Assembly: GCF_029855125.1 (NCBI RefSeq)
Contig: NZ_CP123229.1
Coordinates: forward strand, 1,984,001-2,048,000
DNA length: 64,000 nucleotides
Source of the DNA: Methylocapsa sp. D3K7
GTDB lineage: Bacteria > Pseudomonadota > Alphaproteobacteria > Rhizobiales > Beijerinckiaceae
Reading direction: 5' to 3'
In this document: positions 1 to 9,361 of the stretch, piece after piece
How the letters are laid out: each line of letters opens with the position of its first letter
Numbering within the stretch: position 1 is the stretch's first letter
The notes under the pieces: generated by a model
Databases searched by the model: none
Told to the model about the DNA's origin: nothing
The model's input: only the letters and a program-made list of their open reading frames with translations
Program-made: the position numbers and the translations under genes

Positions 1-931
1 CCGTCGCTATCAAAGATCAAACCGGCCAACAGGCTCGGCTGCTCCGCGCCCACCGCCAGGGAACGCTCGCGGCGGTTGGCGGCGAGTCTGTCCTGGACGA
101 TCTGCCAGAGTTCGGGATCGATGATCGCTTCGTGCTGGCCTGGGTAGACTTTGCCTTTTTGGGCGACCTCGCCGCGGTAGAGATGGTTCTGCAGCATCAG
201 GTAGAGCGCGCCGCGGGCGAAGTGTTTACCGCCGGACAGCACGCCGTGGGCGCCCTCGCGGCGCTTGCTCACGATCCCCAGCCGGTCGAGCTCGGCTTTG
301 AGCATGGCCACTGAGCCGAGCTCGGCATAGCGCCGGAAAATCCTCCGAACGGTCGCCGCCTCGGCCTCGTTGACGATGAGCTTGCGGTCTTTCACATCAT
401 AGCCAAGCGGCACATTGCCGCCCATCCATAGGCCCCTGGCTTTCGACGCCGCGATCTTGTCGCGGATGCGCTCGCCGGCGATCTCACGCTCGAACTGGGC
501 AAAGGAGAGCAGCATGTTGAGGGTCAGGCGCCCCATCGAGGTCGTGGTGTTGAACTGCTGCGTGACCGAAACGAAGGAGGCGTTATGGGTGTCCAACACC
601 TCGACGATCTTGGCGAAATCGGCGAGCGACCGGGTCAGGCGGTCAACCTTGTAGACGACGATGATCTGGACTTTGCCCGCTTGGACATCAGAGAGGAGCC
701 GCTGCAGGGCCGGGCGCTCCATCGTGCCGCCGGGGAGAGGCCCCCATCGTCATACATGTCCGGCAGTGCGACCCAGCCGGCATGGCGCTGGCTCGTCACA
801 TAGGCCTCACAGGCTTCGCGCTGCGCGGCGAGCGAGTTGAACCCCTGCTCGAGACCATCTTCGGACGACTTGCGGGTGTAGACGGCGCAGCGGACATTCT
901 GACTGGACTTCGGGCGGTCAGGCTTGCGCAT
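1..931 (-). pseudogene. Large serine recombinase, frameshifted and cut by the window edge
   Basis: Site-specific DNA recombinase of the resolvase/invertase family with a zinc-ribbon/recombinase extension. The N-terminus reads YTRKSSEDGLEQ, with the catalytic serine in the TRKS motif, followed by the usual QREACEAY segment. The reading frame breaks at about 732-736, where a G-rich run has shifted. After it the other frame resumes with the family motif GGTMERPALQ and runs without a stop to position 1 (VYKVDRLTRSL, SFAQFEREI, a recombinase domain). The start at 931 overlaps the end of the DUF2924 gene by 14 bp, the normal arrangement of this cassette. The gene continues beyond the window. One indel probably inactivates it, unless it is a sequencing error. 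Confidence 0.85.
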
Positions 932-1404
932 GTTCGCCCCCTTCCCTTTCCATCGCTTGGGCAGCGCCTTTCCTCAAACCAAAAAAACGAGGACCCGACC
1001 AATGGGCTCCGGTGATCTCACGGGCGATGAGGGTGAGGGACCGGTAGCGCCCGCCATTCCATTCGAACCCTTGCGCCTCGACAAGAACGGTGTGGGTGAT
1101 CCCGCGCCATTCGCGCACGAGCCGCGTGCCGGTCTTCAGAGAGATCTGCGGCACGGGCTTGGGCGCATCACTTATCGTCGTTTCGCCGATTGAGCGCTCG
1201 AGCTTGCGGAGAATCGATGAGGAGAGGCCGCCGAGCGGCCTCTCCTGGAGCTTTTAGCTGATCCCGCGCACCAAGAGATCGCGAGATAGCCGCATCGGCG
1301 GCGCCATCCGGTGCAGCCGCCGCCAACTCGCCGCGCAGCTCGAAGATCGTCATCTCCGCGAGCCGCAGCAGCTCCTCGGCGAGATTGATCGACGGTTTCG
1401 CCAT
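918..1404 (-). pseudogene. DUF2924 protein, broken by a frameshift and a nonsense codon
   Basis: DUF2924 proteins are small, of unknown function, and almost always encoded directly upstream of a serine recombinase, as here. The N-terminus (MAKPSINLAEELLRL) starts at 1404, one base after the DUF3489 stop. An extra base at about 1326 shifts the frame. The expected continuation (WRRLHRM, then SRDLLVRGI) reads in the next frame, then meets TAA at 1254-1256 where the family has a tyrosine before KLQE. After that the frame is open through the conserved C-terminus (TGTRLVREWRG, ITGAHWSGPRFFGL). Two independent lesions make a sequencing artefact unlikely. Confidence 0.8.
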
Positions 1405-1405
1405 G

Positions 1406-1915
1406 TCAGCGGACGCGGCGCGTCTCGATCCGGTAGCGGCGACCACCCTCATCGGGCTTCGCTGACGTCAGCGAGAACCCGAGCTTCCTTTTCACCGTGC
1501 CCGCCAAAAAGCCGCGGACGCTGTGCTGCTGCCAACTGGTCGCTTGCATCATCTCGTTGATCGTGGCGCCCTCCGGCCGGCTGAGAAGTGTGAGCATCCG
1601 CTCCTGCTTTGTGACCCCGGCCGCTGGTTCGTTGGCCTCTCGCAGCACGATCGCTGTGGTAGCTTGCGTGACTTGCGGTTTTGGGGAGCGCCGTGGCTTC
1701 TTGTCCGTGGCGAAGCACACGACTTCCCGTTCATCAGCTTTGGGGGGCTGTTTCGTGCCGGAGACATTTGCAGGCTTCGGCTCCATGGACCGCAGCGGTT
1801 TTTTGGAGCAAACCACAGCCGGCGGCGACTTGCGCCGTGACACAGATTCAGCCCTTCCCTTTTTGGGAATAGCGCTCGCGGGGATTTGGGTCATTTCGGT
1901 GGAATGGATCGACAT
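1406..1915 (-). CDS. DUF3489 domain protein
   Basis: A 169-residue protein. The first 100 residues are basic and low in complexity (many K, P, S). Residues about 103-165 form the DUF3489 domain, a winged-helix-like module recognisable by RPEGATINEMMQATSWQQHSVRGF and the terminal GGRRYRIE pattern. These proteins accompany DUF2924 and a recombinase in alphaproteobacterial mobile elements, and a DNA-binding role is inferred only from the fold. A strong Shine-Dalgarno (AAAGGAG) precedes the ATG at 1915. It is the only intact gene of the cassette. Confidence 0.8.
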   Translation of the reverse strand: MSIHSTEMTQIPASAIPKKGRAESVSRRKSPPAVVCSKKPLRSMEPKPANVSGTKQPPKADEREVVCFATDKKPRRSPKPQVTQATTAIVLREANEPAAGVTKQERMLTLLSRPEGATINEMMQATSWQQHSVRGFLAGTVKRKLGFSLTSAKPDEGGRRYRIETRRVR

Positions 1916-2365
1916 GATTTAGGCTCCTTTGGGTCGCAACGCCGTAATGGACGCTCGCACGACCCCAAGCCCCGCACATCGCGGGGCGAGCCCTAACTGC
2001 GCCGGCCAGTACCCAAGTCCGCAGCCGACGCCCACAGCAATGCGTAGTCTGCCGCCGAAGTCCAGTCGAATTCGGAGTTCAAATCTCGTTTTGTGTCGCT
2101 TCCGTGCACGTCCTTATCCACCCGCTTAGGAGCGAAAGCGGATTATCTCGACGCGGTGTATCCGCGCGCCGAGATCACAGTCGGTCGCTCCTACAAACGT
2201 GGGGGGTCGAGTCGGAGGTCCGCTACCTCCATTCCCCCCCAAACGATCTGCCAGATTTTGCCCTACCGCTTCCGGGCCGGGGACCGTCGATTTACGTTCA
2301 TGATGGTGTTTAAACTCCCAGCGTCGGAACTCTGGCGCGCAATGGAATGAAACCGGAGCCCCTCT
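1916..2365. other. Non-coding gap right of the recombinase cassette
   Basis: 450 bp with no convincing gene. It contains the leader and Shine-Dalgarno of the DUF3489 gene near 1920 and a GC-rich hairpin at about 1974-1990 (CCCCGC / GCGGGG) without a T tract. A short stretch at 2077-2085 looks like a tRNA T-loop, but no tRNA can be folded around it. The ORF on the minus strand here is treated as a shadow of the plus-strand gene at 2366. Confidence 0.5.
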
Positions 2366-2704
2366 ATGCTCAAATCTGCATTGATCATCCTCATCGCCTC
2401 GGCCAATGCCCCGGATTACAGCTATCTTGATTTCCTGAAAATGCCGGAACGGGAGCGCTCCGTATTGATCGATGGCTTCCTGATGGCCCTCGGAAAGTAT
2501 GGGGACCCGGATTTTGCGCAGTGCGCGAACGATGCCTTTTACGGCCGGGATGGAAAACAGGAGTTTTTCGACGTCGTCGAGAGTCTCGATGAGAACCCCT
2601 ACGGACCAGCGGAGCCCGATCATCAGCTTCTGTCAGCCCTGAAGGGTTTCATTACCAGCCACTGCAGCAAGACATTCAAGATGCCCTGGAATTTTTCGAA
2701 ATAA
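2366..2704 (+). CDS. Small exported hypothetical protein
   Basis: 112 residues of unknown family. The start is supported by GGAG seven bases upstream. Residues 1-15 (MLKSALIILIASANA) look like a short signal peptide with an Ala-X-Ala cleavage site, so a periplasmic location is inferred. Two cysteines (in FAQCANDAF and HCSKT) could form a disulfide. The size and pattern recall small periplasmic immunity-type proteins (Rap1a/Tai group), but the similarity is too weak to assign. It is followed 34 bp later by another small gene on the same strand. Confidence 0.5.
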   Translation: MLKSALIILIASANAPDYSYLDFLKMPERERSVLIDGFLMALGKYGDPDFAQCANDAFYGRDGKQEFFDVVESLDENPYGPAEPDHQLLSALKGFITSHCSKTFKMPWNFSK

Positions 2705-2738
2705 CGGTTCCAGAGTCCAACCGCTCGGGAGACCTCAC

Positions 2739-3242
2739 ATGGCTCTATCCATCCGACCGATGCAATGGGCAGACCTGCCTGAGCTGCATCAGGCCCCGCC
2801 CCTTGATGAAACCGATCTGGATTGCCTTGAGGAAGTCCGCGCTGTGCTGGCGCGCCATGGCAAACTGGCCCGGTTCGCCCTGCATCTGGCGCATCGCCAT
2901 TTCAACCTCGCGCCCGGCGAAATCCTGATCGAGCGCCCGGACCCGGACGGCCGCACCCAGCACATCACGGTCGGCAGGCTGGACGACGAGCCAGAAGCGC
3001 GTCCCACAACCTGGCTGTTCGAGGAAGGTCCGGAATTGCGCCTGTCCGACGCGGTCTACTGCATCTGCGTTTCGGACCCGAACAAGACGGACGCCTGCAT
3101 CCGCCACGGCAAGAGCCGCTCACCGGGGGCCGCTCACCAGAGGGATGACGCTGCGAAACAGCAGCGGATTTCAGAAGATAGGGGACGCCACGAACGCGGC
3201 TTTCCAGCCGGCGGCCATAACGAGCCCGATCGGGAAAGATAA
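2739..3242 (+). CDS. Hypothetical protein, conserved N-terminal part
   Basis: 167 residues, preceded by GGGAGACC. Residues 20-110 are compositionally normal and resemble small hypothetical proteins of alphaproteobacterial mobile elements (pattern DLDCLEEVRAVLARHGKL then FALHLAHRHF, and GRTQHITV). From residue about 122 (SRSPGAAHQRDD onward) the sequence turns into an Arg/Gly/Asp-rich tail that may reflect a frameshift near the 3' end. No function can be assigned. It precedes the restriction-like operon by 250 bp on the same strand. Confidence 0.5.
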   Translation: MALSIRPMQWADLPELHQAPPLDETDLDCLEEVRAVLARHGKLARFALHLAHRHFNLAPGEILIERPDPDGRTQHITVGRLDDEPEARPTTWLFEEGPELRLSDAVYCICVSDPNKTDACIRHGKSRSPGAAHQRDDAAKQQRISEDRGRHERGFPAGGHNEPDRER

Positions 3243-3493
3243 GGGAACCGGCTGTAAAGTGTATAACTTGGCGAAATGTAAAAGTTCGGGGCTTCTTTTC
3301 GCATAGGAATGGTCGTAAAACCCTTCTATGCTTTCTTTAATTGACAATAGTCATAAGTTTTCGAAGTCGGTTCGTCTCCGACATGCGTATCGCGTCGATT
3401 CCGTGCTTACAGCGCGTTACGGCGGCAGCATCGATGCTACCCCAACATCACTGTCAACGACGCGCCAGTCCGCCATGATACCCTGAGCTGACC

Positions 3494-6400
3494 ATGTCCA
3501 ATCCCTTTTTCGATCACCCTATTCTGAATTCACCGTACGAGTGCCCTCTGAGACACTGGGAGCTTGATGAATCGGGCCAACCCACGCAGAAACTCGTTGA
3601 AAGCCGACGCGGCGCAAAATTCATCACCCCGATTCCAAAGCCGAAGAAACGAAAAGCTGCCGCGCAATCGGGTTTTGTGTTTGACGAAGGCAAAGGCCTT
3701 TCGACCAAGGAGCAGCAATACGATCCGAATTCGATCATCAATGAAGTCCGGAGCTATGTCGATACTTGGCGTAGTCTGCCCAACTCCAGTCAGTGGCAGG
3801 TCACGCCGGAGACTGCCAGACTCCTTCAGCATTGGCGGCAGCATAATTTCAGCAGTGTCCGCCCCTTTTTCTGCCAGATCGAGGCGGTTGAAACGGCGAT
3901 ATGGCTTACGGAAGTCGCGTCGCAATCTAAGAATGGGAAACGACTGCTCGATCTTCTCGCTTCAGCGAACAGAGATGCCAACCCCGAATTAATGCGACTT
4001 GCGCTGAAGCTGGCCACCGGCGCAGGTAAGACGACCGTCATGGCAATGATCATCGCCTGGCAGACGGTCAACGCAGTGCGCCACCCCACAAGCAAACAAT
4101 TTACGCGGGGCTTTCTGGTTTGTGCTCCCGGACTAACGATCAAGGACCGGTTGCGCGTCCTGCAACCGAATGATCCGGACAGCTATTACGCCAGCCGCGA
4201 ACTCGTTCCCGGCGACATGCTCGAAGACGTAAGGCGGGCCAAGATTGTCATCACCAACTACCACGCTTTCAAACTTCGAGAACGCATTGAACTTTCGAAA
4301 GGCGGACGGCAACTCCTGCAAGGCCGATTGGGTGATGAGCTGAACACACGGGAGACGGAAGGACAAATGCTCCAGCGTGTCATGCCCGACCTGATGGGCA
4401 TGAAGAATATTATCGTCATCAATGACGAGGCGCATCACTGTTATCGTGAAAAGCCTAAAGAATCGGATGATGAAGACCTGAAAGGCGACGAGAAGAAAGA
4501 GGCTGAAAAGAACAACGAAGCTGCGCGCCTGTGGATTTCAGGTCTCGAAGCCGTGAATCGCCAGCTGAGTGTGAGCCGCGTTTTAGATTTGTCCGCAACG
4601 CCATTCTTCCTTCGTGGTTCCGGCTACGCCGAAGGCACTTTGTTCCCGTGGACGATGAGCGATTTTTCGCTCATGGACGCTATCGAGTGCGGCATCGTGA
4701 AATTGCCGCGTGTTCCGGTGGCGGAAAACATCCCCGGCAAGGAAATGCCGATGTTCCGCGATCTTTGGGAGAATATCCGCAAGGATATGCCCAAGAAAGG
4801 GCGCGGCAAAGGCGAGGAACTCGACCCTCTTAAACTGCCCGTTCGCTTGCAGACGGCGCTGGAAGCGCTCTATGGGCATTATGAAAAAACGTTCAATCTC
4901 TGGAAGGACAGAGGCATCAAGGTGCCTCCCTGTTTTATTATCGTCTGCCAGAACACGGCCATCTCGAAACTGGTTTATGACTTCATTTCCGGGTTTCATC
5001 GCAAGAACGTGGACGGCACTTCGACGCTGGAACATGGGCGCCTGGCGCTGTTCCGCAATTTCGATGAAACTACGGGCAATCCGCTTCCCCGTCCAAATAC
5101 CCTCCTGATCGACAGTGAACAGCTCGAAGCCGGCGATGCGCTCGACGATAACTTTCGTGGCATGGCCGCTGACGAGATCGAGCGGTTTCGTCGCGAAATT
5201 GTAGAGCGCAGCGGCGATGCCCGTGCCGGCGATAACATCACCGATCAGGAATTGCTCCGCGAGGTCATGAATACAGTCGGCAAGGCCGGCCAGCTTGGCG
5301 GTTCAGTGCGCTGCGTCGTGTCCGTTTCGATGCTCACGGAAGGATGGGATGCAAACACTGTAACCCATGTTCTCGGCGTTCGCGCCTTTGGCACACAGCT
5401 GTTGTGCGAGCAGGTAATTGGCCGCGCATTGCGTCGTCAGTCTTACGAAGTCAACGAGGATGGACCCGATAAGGGGCTTTTCAACGTCGAGTACGCCGAC
5501 GTCTTCGGCATTCCCTTCGACTTCACCGCAAAGCCGGTGGTGGCGCCGCCCCAGCCGCCCCGTGAGACAGTTCAAGTCAAGGCGGTCCGGCCCGACCGTG
5601 ATGCACTCGAAATCCGCTTCCCCCGTGTCGAAGGCTACCGTGTGGAGTTGCCCGAGGAAAGGCTGACCGCCGATTTTAACGATGACTCCATTCTGGTCTT
5701 AAGCCCGGACATCGTCGGCCCCTCCATCACGCGCAATTCGGGCATTATCGGCGAAGGCGTGGATATGAGCCTGAAACATCTGGGCGACATGCGGCCTTCG
5801 ACGCTCGTCTTCAATGTCACCCAGCGGCTGCTCTACACCAAATGGCGGGACCCCGGCGAGGAACCGAAGCTCCACCTTTTTGGTCAACTGAAACGCATTA
5901 CCAAGCAATGGCTTGACTCCTGTCTCATCTGCAAGGGCGAAACCTATCCCGCGTTGCTGATGTATCAGGAGCTGGCCGACATGGCCTGTAACCGCATCAC
6001 CGCAGCTATCACCCGGCAGTTTTTGGGCGAACGTCCGATCAAGGCGTTGCTCGACCCCTACAATCGCATCGGCTCGACCAGCCATGTCAGGTTCAACACG
6101 TCGCGCGCAGACCGCTGGGAAACGGGCGGGCCGCCGCCGAAGAATCACGTCAATTGGGTCATACTCGACAGCGACTGGGAGGGCGAGTTTTGTCGGGTCG
6201 CTGAATCTCATCCCAAGGTGCTCGCCTACACCAAGAACCATAACCTTGGACTTGAAGTGCCGTATCGATACGGCTCCGAGACGCGCAAGTATCTACCGGA
6301 CTTTATTGTTCTGGTGGATGACGGCCACGGTACGGATGATCCGTTGCATCTCGTGGTCGAAATCAAGGGTTACCGCCGCGAGGACGCGAAGGAAAAGAAA

Positions 6401-6580
6401 TCCACGATGGACACTTATTGGGTGCCAGCGGTGAACCATCTCGGCACATGCGGCCGTTGGGCATTTGCCGAATTTACGGAAATCTATCAGATCGAGTCCG
6501 ATTTCAAGGCCAAGGTCGAAAGCGAGTTCAACAAATTGATTGCGTCCGCCATTGTGCAGGCGGCGGACGGGAAAGAATAA
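3494..6580 (+). CDS. SF2 helicase-nuclease, restriction (Res-like) subunit
   Basis: A 1028-residue protein with the architecture of a type III-like restriction subunit. The SF2 helicase core shows a Walker A motif (ATGAGKTT, residues 174-181), a DEAH box (311-314), LSATP (366-370) and motif V/VI (EGWDANTV, then QVIGRALRR). A PD-(D/E)xK nuclease sits near the C-terminus: PD at about 935 in LPDFIVL and EIKG at about 956. It is expected to translocate on DNA and cleave unmodified DNA. From memory it resembles the family NCBI calls BPTD_3080 restriction endonuclease. First gene of a tight operon: the methyltransferase ATG follows its stop by two bases. The Shine-Dalgarno is weak. Confidence 0.88.
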   Translation: MSNPFFDHPILNSPYECPLRHWELDESGQPTQKLVESRRGAKFITPIPKPKKRKAAAQSGFVFDEGKGLSTKEQQYDPNSIINEVRSYVDTWRSLPNSSQWQVTPETARLLQHWRQHNFSSVRPFFCQIEAVETAIWLTEVASQSKNGKRLLDLLASANRDANPELMRLALKLATGAGKTTVMAMIIAWQTVNAVRHPTSKQFTRGFLVCAPGLTIKDRLRVLQPNDPDSYYASRELVPGDMLEDVRRAKIVITNYHAFKLRERIELSKGGRQLLQGRLGDELNTRETEGQMLQRVMPDLMGMKNIIVINDEAHHCYREKPKESDDEDLKGDEKKEAEKNNEAARLWISGLEAVNRQLSVSRVLDLSATPFFLRGSGYAEGTLFPWTMSDFSLMDAIECGIVKLPRVPVAENIPGKEMPMFRDLWENIRKDMPKKGRGKGEELDPLKLPVRLQTALEALYGHYEKTFNLWKDRGIKVPPCFIIVCQNTAISKLVYDFISGFHRKNVDGTSTLEHGRLALFRNFDETTGNPLPRPNTLLIDSEQLEAGDALDDNFRGMAADEIERFRREIVERSGDARAGDNITDQELLREVMNTVGKAGQLGGSVRCVVSVSMLTEGWDANTVTHVLGVRAFGTQLLCEQVIGRALRRQSYEVNEDGPDKGLFNVEYADVFGIPFDFTAKPVVAPPQPPRETVQVKAVRPDRDALEIRFPRVEGYRVELPEERLTADFNDDSILVLSPDIVGPSITRNSGIIGEGVDMSLKHLGDMRPSTLVFNVTQRLLYTKWRDPGEEPKLHLFGQLKRITKQWLDSCLICKGETYPALLMYQELADMACNRITAAITRQFLGERPIKALLDPYNRIGSTSHVRFNTSRADRWETGGPPPKNHVNWVILDSDWEGEFCRVAESHPKVLAYTKNHNLGLEVPYRYGSETRKYLPDFIVLVDDGHGTDDPLHLVVEIKGYRREDAKEKKSTMDTYWVPAVNHLGTCGRWAFAEFTEIYQIESDFKAKVESEFNKLIASAIVQAADGKE

Positions 6581-6582
6581 TT

Positions 6583-9357
6583 ATGGCCAAAAGCCCCTCA
6601 ATCAAGACCATCGAAACTCTGACGCATGACGCTGAAAAGCGGAAGAACATCCCGACGGCCGAATTTCAATCGGTGCTGGAAAAGGAGCAACAAGCTCCGA
6701 AGAAAATCCGCTACCCGCGAAATACCGACCTTGATCCTCAACTGGTCTGGCGTGGCAAGGATGAGCAGGATTGGAGCGACCTCATTGTTCATGCTCCGCC
6801 GCTTTATATTCAGGAGAAGGTGCACCCCAAAGCCTTGATCGACGATCTCCTGCGTCAATCCAGGGAGCGTGAGCATAACGCCGGGCAGCTCACAGCCGAC
6901 CTTTTCGCGGACTTTAACGGCATCCCCACAGGCGTGGACAAGACCGAATTCTATCAGCACGACCAGAACTGGTCGAACCGGATGATCCTCGGTGATTCTC
7001 TTCAGGTCATGGCGAGTCTGGCGGAACGCGAGGGCTTGCGGGGCAAAGTGCAGTGCATCTACATCGATCCGCCCTACGGCATAAAGTTTAATAGCAATTT
7101 TCAATGGTCAACCACGAGCCGTGACGTAAAGGATGGCAAAGTCGATCAAATTACCCGTGAGCCGGAGCAGGTGAAAGCCTTTCGCGATACCTGGCGGGAT
7201 GGCATTCACAGTTACCTCACCTATCTTCGTGACCGACTCATGGTGGCCCGTGATCTCCTCACAGAGTCAGGTTCTATCTTTGTCCAAATCGGCGACGAAA
7301 ATGTTCACCGCGTTCGGGCTCTTATGGATGAGGTGTTTGGTGATGAGAATATTATAGCCGACCTTATTGTTCAAACGACTACCAGTGCTTCAAGCGAATA
7401 TATAGATAACGTTACCGATCACATTTTGTGGTATAGCCGAAACGGCCGCTCCACGAAATATCGAGCGCTCACGACGGATAAAATGGACTTATCTTCATCA
7501 TCGCTCCTGTATAGGCACGTGCGACTTGATGATGGCCGAACCTTTCGCAATTCGGAGCCCGCCGAACACCCTAGTGATCTGAACCCACGAACATTTCGAA
7601 TAAGTGAAATTACTTCACAGACGCAGGCTAGCACTACACGATACCTAGCAGAGTTTAGGGGCCAGAAATACGATATAGGCAAGAGGCAGTGGTCGACCCC
7701 TCCGAGTGGGATGCAACGCTTGATTCGATCAGACCGGGTGACACGTTCCGGAGTTTCGATCGCTTATATGCGGATGCTGGATGACTATGCCGTGGTTCCA
7801 TTAAGGAACATTTGGACTGATACGGGTACTGGATCTTTTACGGATCCTAAAGTTTATGTAGTTCAAACAGGAAGCAAGGTGATCCAGCGCTGCCTTCTAA
7901 TGGCGACCGATCCGGGCGACCTAGTGCTCGATCCTACCTGTGGTTCCGGAACCACCGCTGCTGTCGCCGAACAATGGGGCCGCCGTTGGATCACGATTGA
8001 CACGTCGCGCGTGGCACTAGCTCTAGCCCGTGCTCGTATAATGGGAGCACGCTATCCGTTTTACTTACTAGCCGATTCCCGCGAAGGGCAGATCAAGGAA
8101 GGCGAAGTCGCCAGAACTGCGCCGAGTTCCCAACCAGTGCGCGGGAACATCCGCCATGGCTTCGTCTATGAGCGTGTGCCGCACATCACGCTCAAATCAA
8201 TTGCGAACAATGCCGAAATCGATGTCATCTGGGACAAGTGGCAGGCAAAGCTGGAGCCGCTGCGCGAGTCGCTGAACGCGGCGCTCAAGAAGACCTGCGC
8301 GGAATGGGAAATTCCGCGTGATGTGGACAAAACATGGCCGGAGCAGGCGAAGAAACTTCACGCCGCTTGGTGGCAAGCTCGCATTGCTCGGCAAAAGGAA
8401 AACGATGCTTCCATCGCTGCCAAAGCCGAATTCGAATATCTCTACGACAAACCTTATGATGATAAAAAGAAGGTTCGCGTGGCCGGACCCTTCACGGTCG
8501 AAAGTCTGTCACCACACCGCGTGCTGGGCGTCGATGAAAACGATGAATTGATCGACGGCTTCAGGGAGGACGGAGACGAATACGGAGCGAAGCAAACCTT
8601 CCCGCAAATGATTCTGGAGAACCTCAAGACCGCCGGAGTTCAGCAGGCGCATAAAGATGACCGGATTACTTTCACCGCGCTCATCCCATGGCCCGGCGAT
8701 CTGGTCTGCGCCGAAGGCCGGTACATGGAGGGGGACGTAGAAAAACGCGCCGCCATCTTTATCGGCCCCGAGTTTGGCACGGTCCAGCGGACGGACCTCG
8801 TTGCCGCCGCCCGTGAGGCTGGCGATGCCGCGTTCGATGTCTTGATCGCCTGCGCCTTCAATTACGAGGCGCATACTACAGAGTTCAACAAGTTAGGCCG
8901 CATCCCCGTGCTCAAGGCCCGCATGAACGCTGACCTGCACATGGCGGAAGACCTCAAGAACACCGGTAAAGGCAATCTCTTCGTCATCTTTGGCGAGCCG
9001 GACATTACCCTTCTGCCGGAGGCGGACGGCAAACTTCGCATCAAGGTCAACGGCGTGGATGTCTTCAAACCGCAAACCGGGGAAGTCGTCAGCGATGGGG
9101 CCGATGGAATTGCCTGCTGGTTTATCGACACCGATTACAACGAAGAGAGTTTCTTCGTCCGCCACGCCTACTTTCTCGGTGCGAATGATCCCTACAACGC
9201 CCTGAAAACAACCCTGAAAGCCGAAATCGACCCGGAAGCATGGGCGACGTTGAACAGCGACACGTCCCGTCCTTTCGCCAAGCCGAAGAACGGCCGGATT
9301 GCCGTCAAGGTTATCAATCATCTCGGCGATGAGGTCATGAAGGTGTTCAGGGTTTGA
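6583..9357 (+). CDS. Site-specific DNA adenine methyltransferase (Mod-like)
   Basis: 924 residues from the ATG at 6583; the frame stays open further upstream inside the preceding gene, but that is not a plausible start. Motif IV is DPPYG at residue 162, and motif I (DPTCGSGTT) comes later at about 449. This order defines the beta class of N6-adenine methyltransferases that includes type III Mod subunits. The C-terminal 380 residues form an extra domain of unknown role that may handle target recognition or contact the Res partner. Codon use in residues 260-430 (7360-7860) looks more AT-rich than its flanks, as expected for an exchangeable target-recognition segment. It should protect host DNA from the nuclease encoded upstream. 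Confidence 0.9.
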   Translation: MAKSPSIKTIETLTHDAEKRKNIPTAEFQSVLEKEQQAPKKIRYPRNTDLDPQLVWRGKDEQDWSDLIVHAPPLYIQEKVHPKALIDDLLRQSREREHNAGQLTADLFADFNGIPTGVDKTEFYQHDQNWSNRMILGDSLQVMASLAEREGLRGKVQCIYIDPPYGIKFNSNFQWSTTSRDVKDGKVDQITREPEQVKAFRDTWRDGIHSYLTYLRDRLMVARDLLTESGSIFVQIGDENVHRVRALMDEVFGDENIIADLIVQTTTSASSEYIDNVTDHILWYSRNGRSTKYRALTTDKMDLSSSSLLYRHVRLDDGRTFRNSEPAEHPSDLNPRTFRISEITSQTQASTTRYLAEFRGQKYDIGKRQWSTPPSGMQRLIRSDRVTRSGVSIAYMRMLDDYAVVPLRNIWTDTGTGSFTDPKVYVVQTGSKVIQRCLLMATDPGDLVLDPTCGSGTTAAVAEQWGRRWITIDTSRVALALARARIMGARYPFYLLADSREGQIKEGEVARTAPSSQPVRGNIRHGFVYERVPHITLKSIANNAEIDVIWDKWQAKLEPLRESLNAALKKTCAEWEIPRDVDKTWPEQAKKLHAAWWQARIARQKENDASIAAKAEFEYLYDKPYDDKKKVRVAGPFTVESLSPHRVLGVDENDELIDGFREDGDEYGAKQTFPQMILENLKTAGVQQAHKDDRITFTALIPWPGDLVCAEGRYMEGDVEKRAAIFIGPEFGTVQRTDLVAAAREAGDAAFDVLIACAFNYEAHTTEFNKLGRIPVLKARMNADLHMAEDLKNTGKGNLFVIFGEPDITLLPEADGKLRIKVNGVDVFKPQTGEVVSDGADGIACWFIDTDYNEESFFVRHAYFLGANDPYNALKTTLKAEIDPEAWATLNSDTSRPFAKPKNGRIAVKVINHLGDEVMKVFRV

Positions 9358-9361
9358 TCCC

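Noticed and set aside
2077..2085. GTTCAAATC, resembling a tRNA T-loop next to the recombinase cassette
   Set aside because: The T-stem pairs only three bases and no acceptor, D or anticodon arm can be found upstream, so neither a tRNA nor an attachment site can be claimed.
2126..2623. 165-residue minus-strand ORF
   Set aside because: It lies opposite the 112-residue plus-strand gene, which has a ribosome site and a signal peptide, and shows no domain.
6418..6582. Longer N-terminus for the methyltransferase
   Set aside because: It would overlap the helicase-nuclease gene by over 160 bp. The ATG at 6583 starts a typical sequence right after the previous stop.
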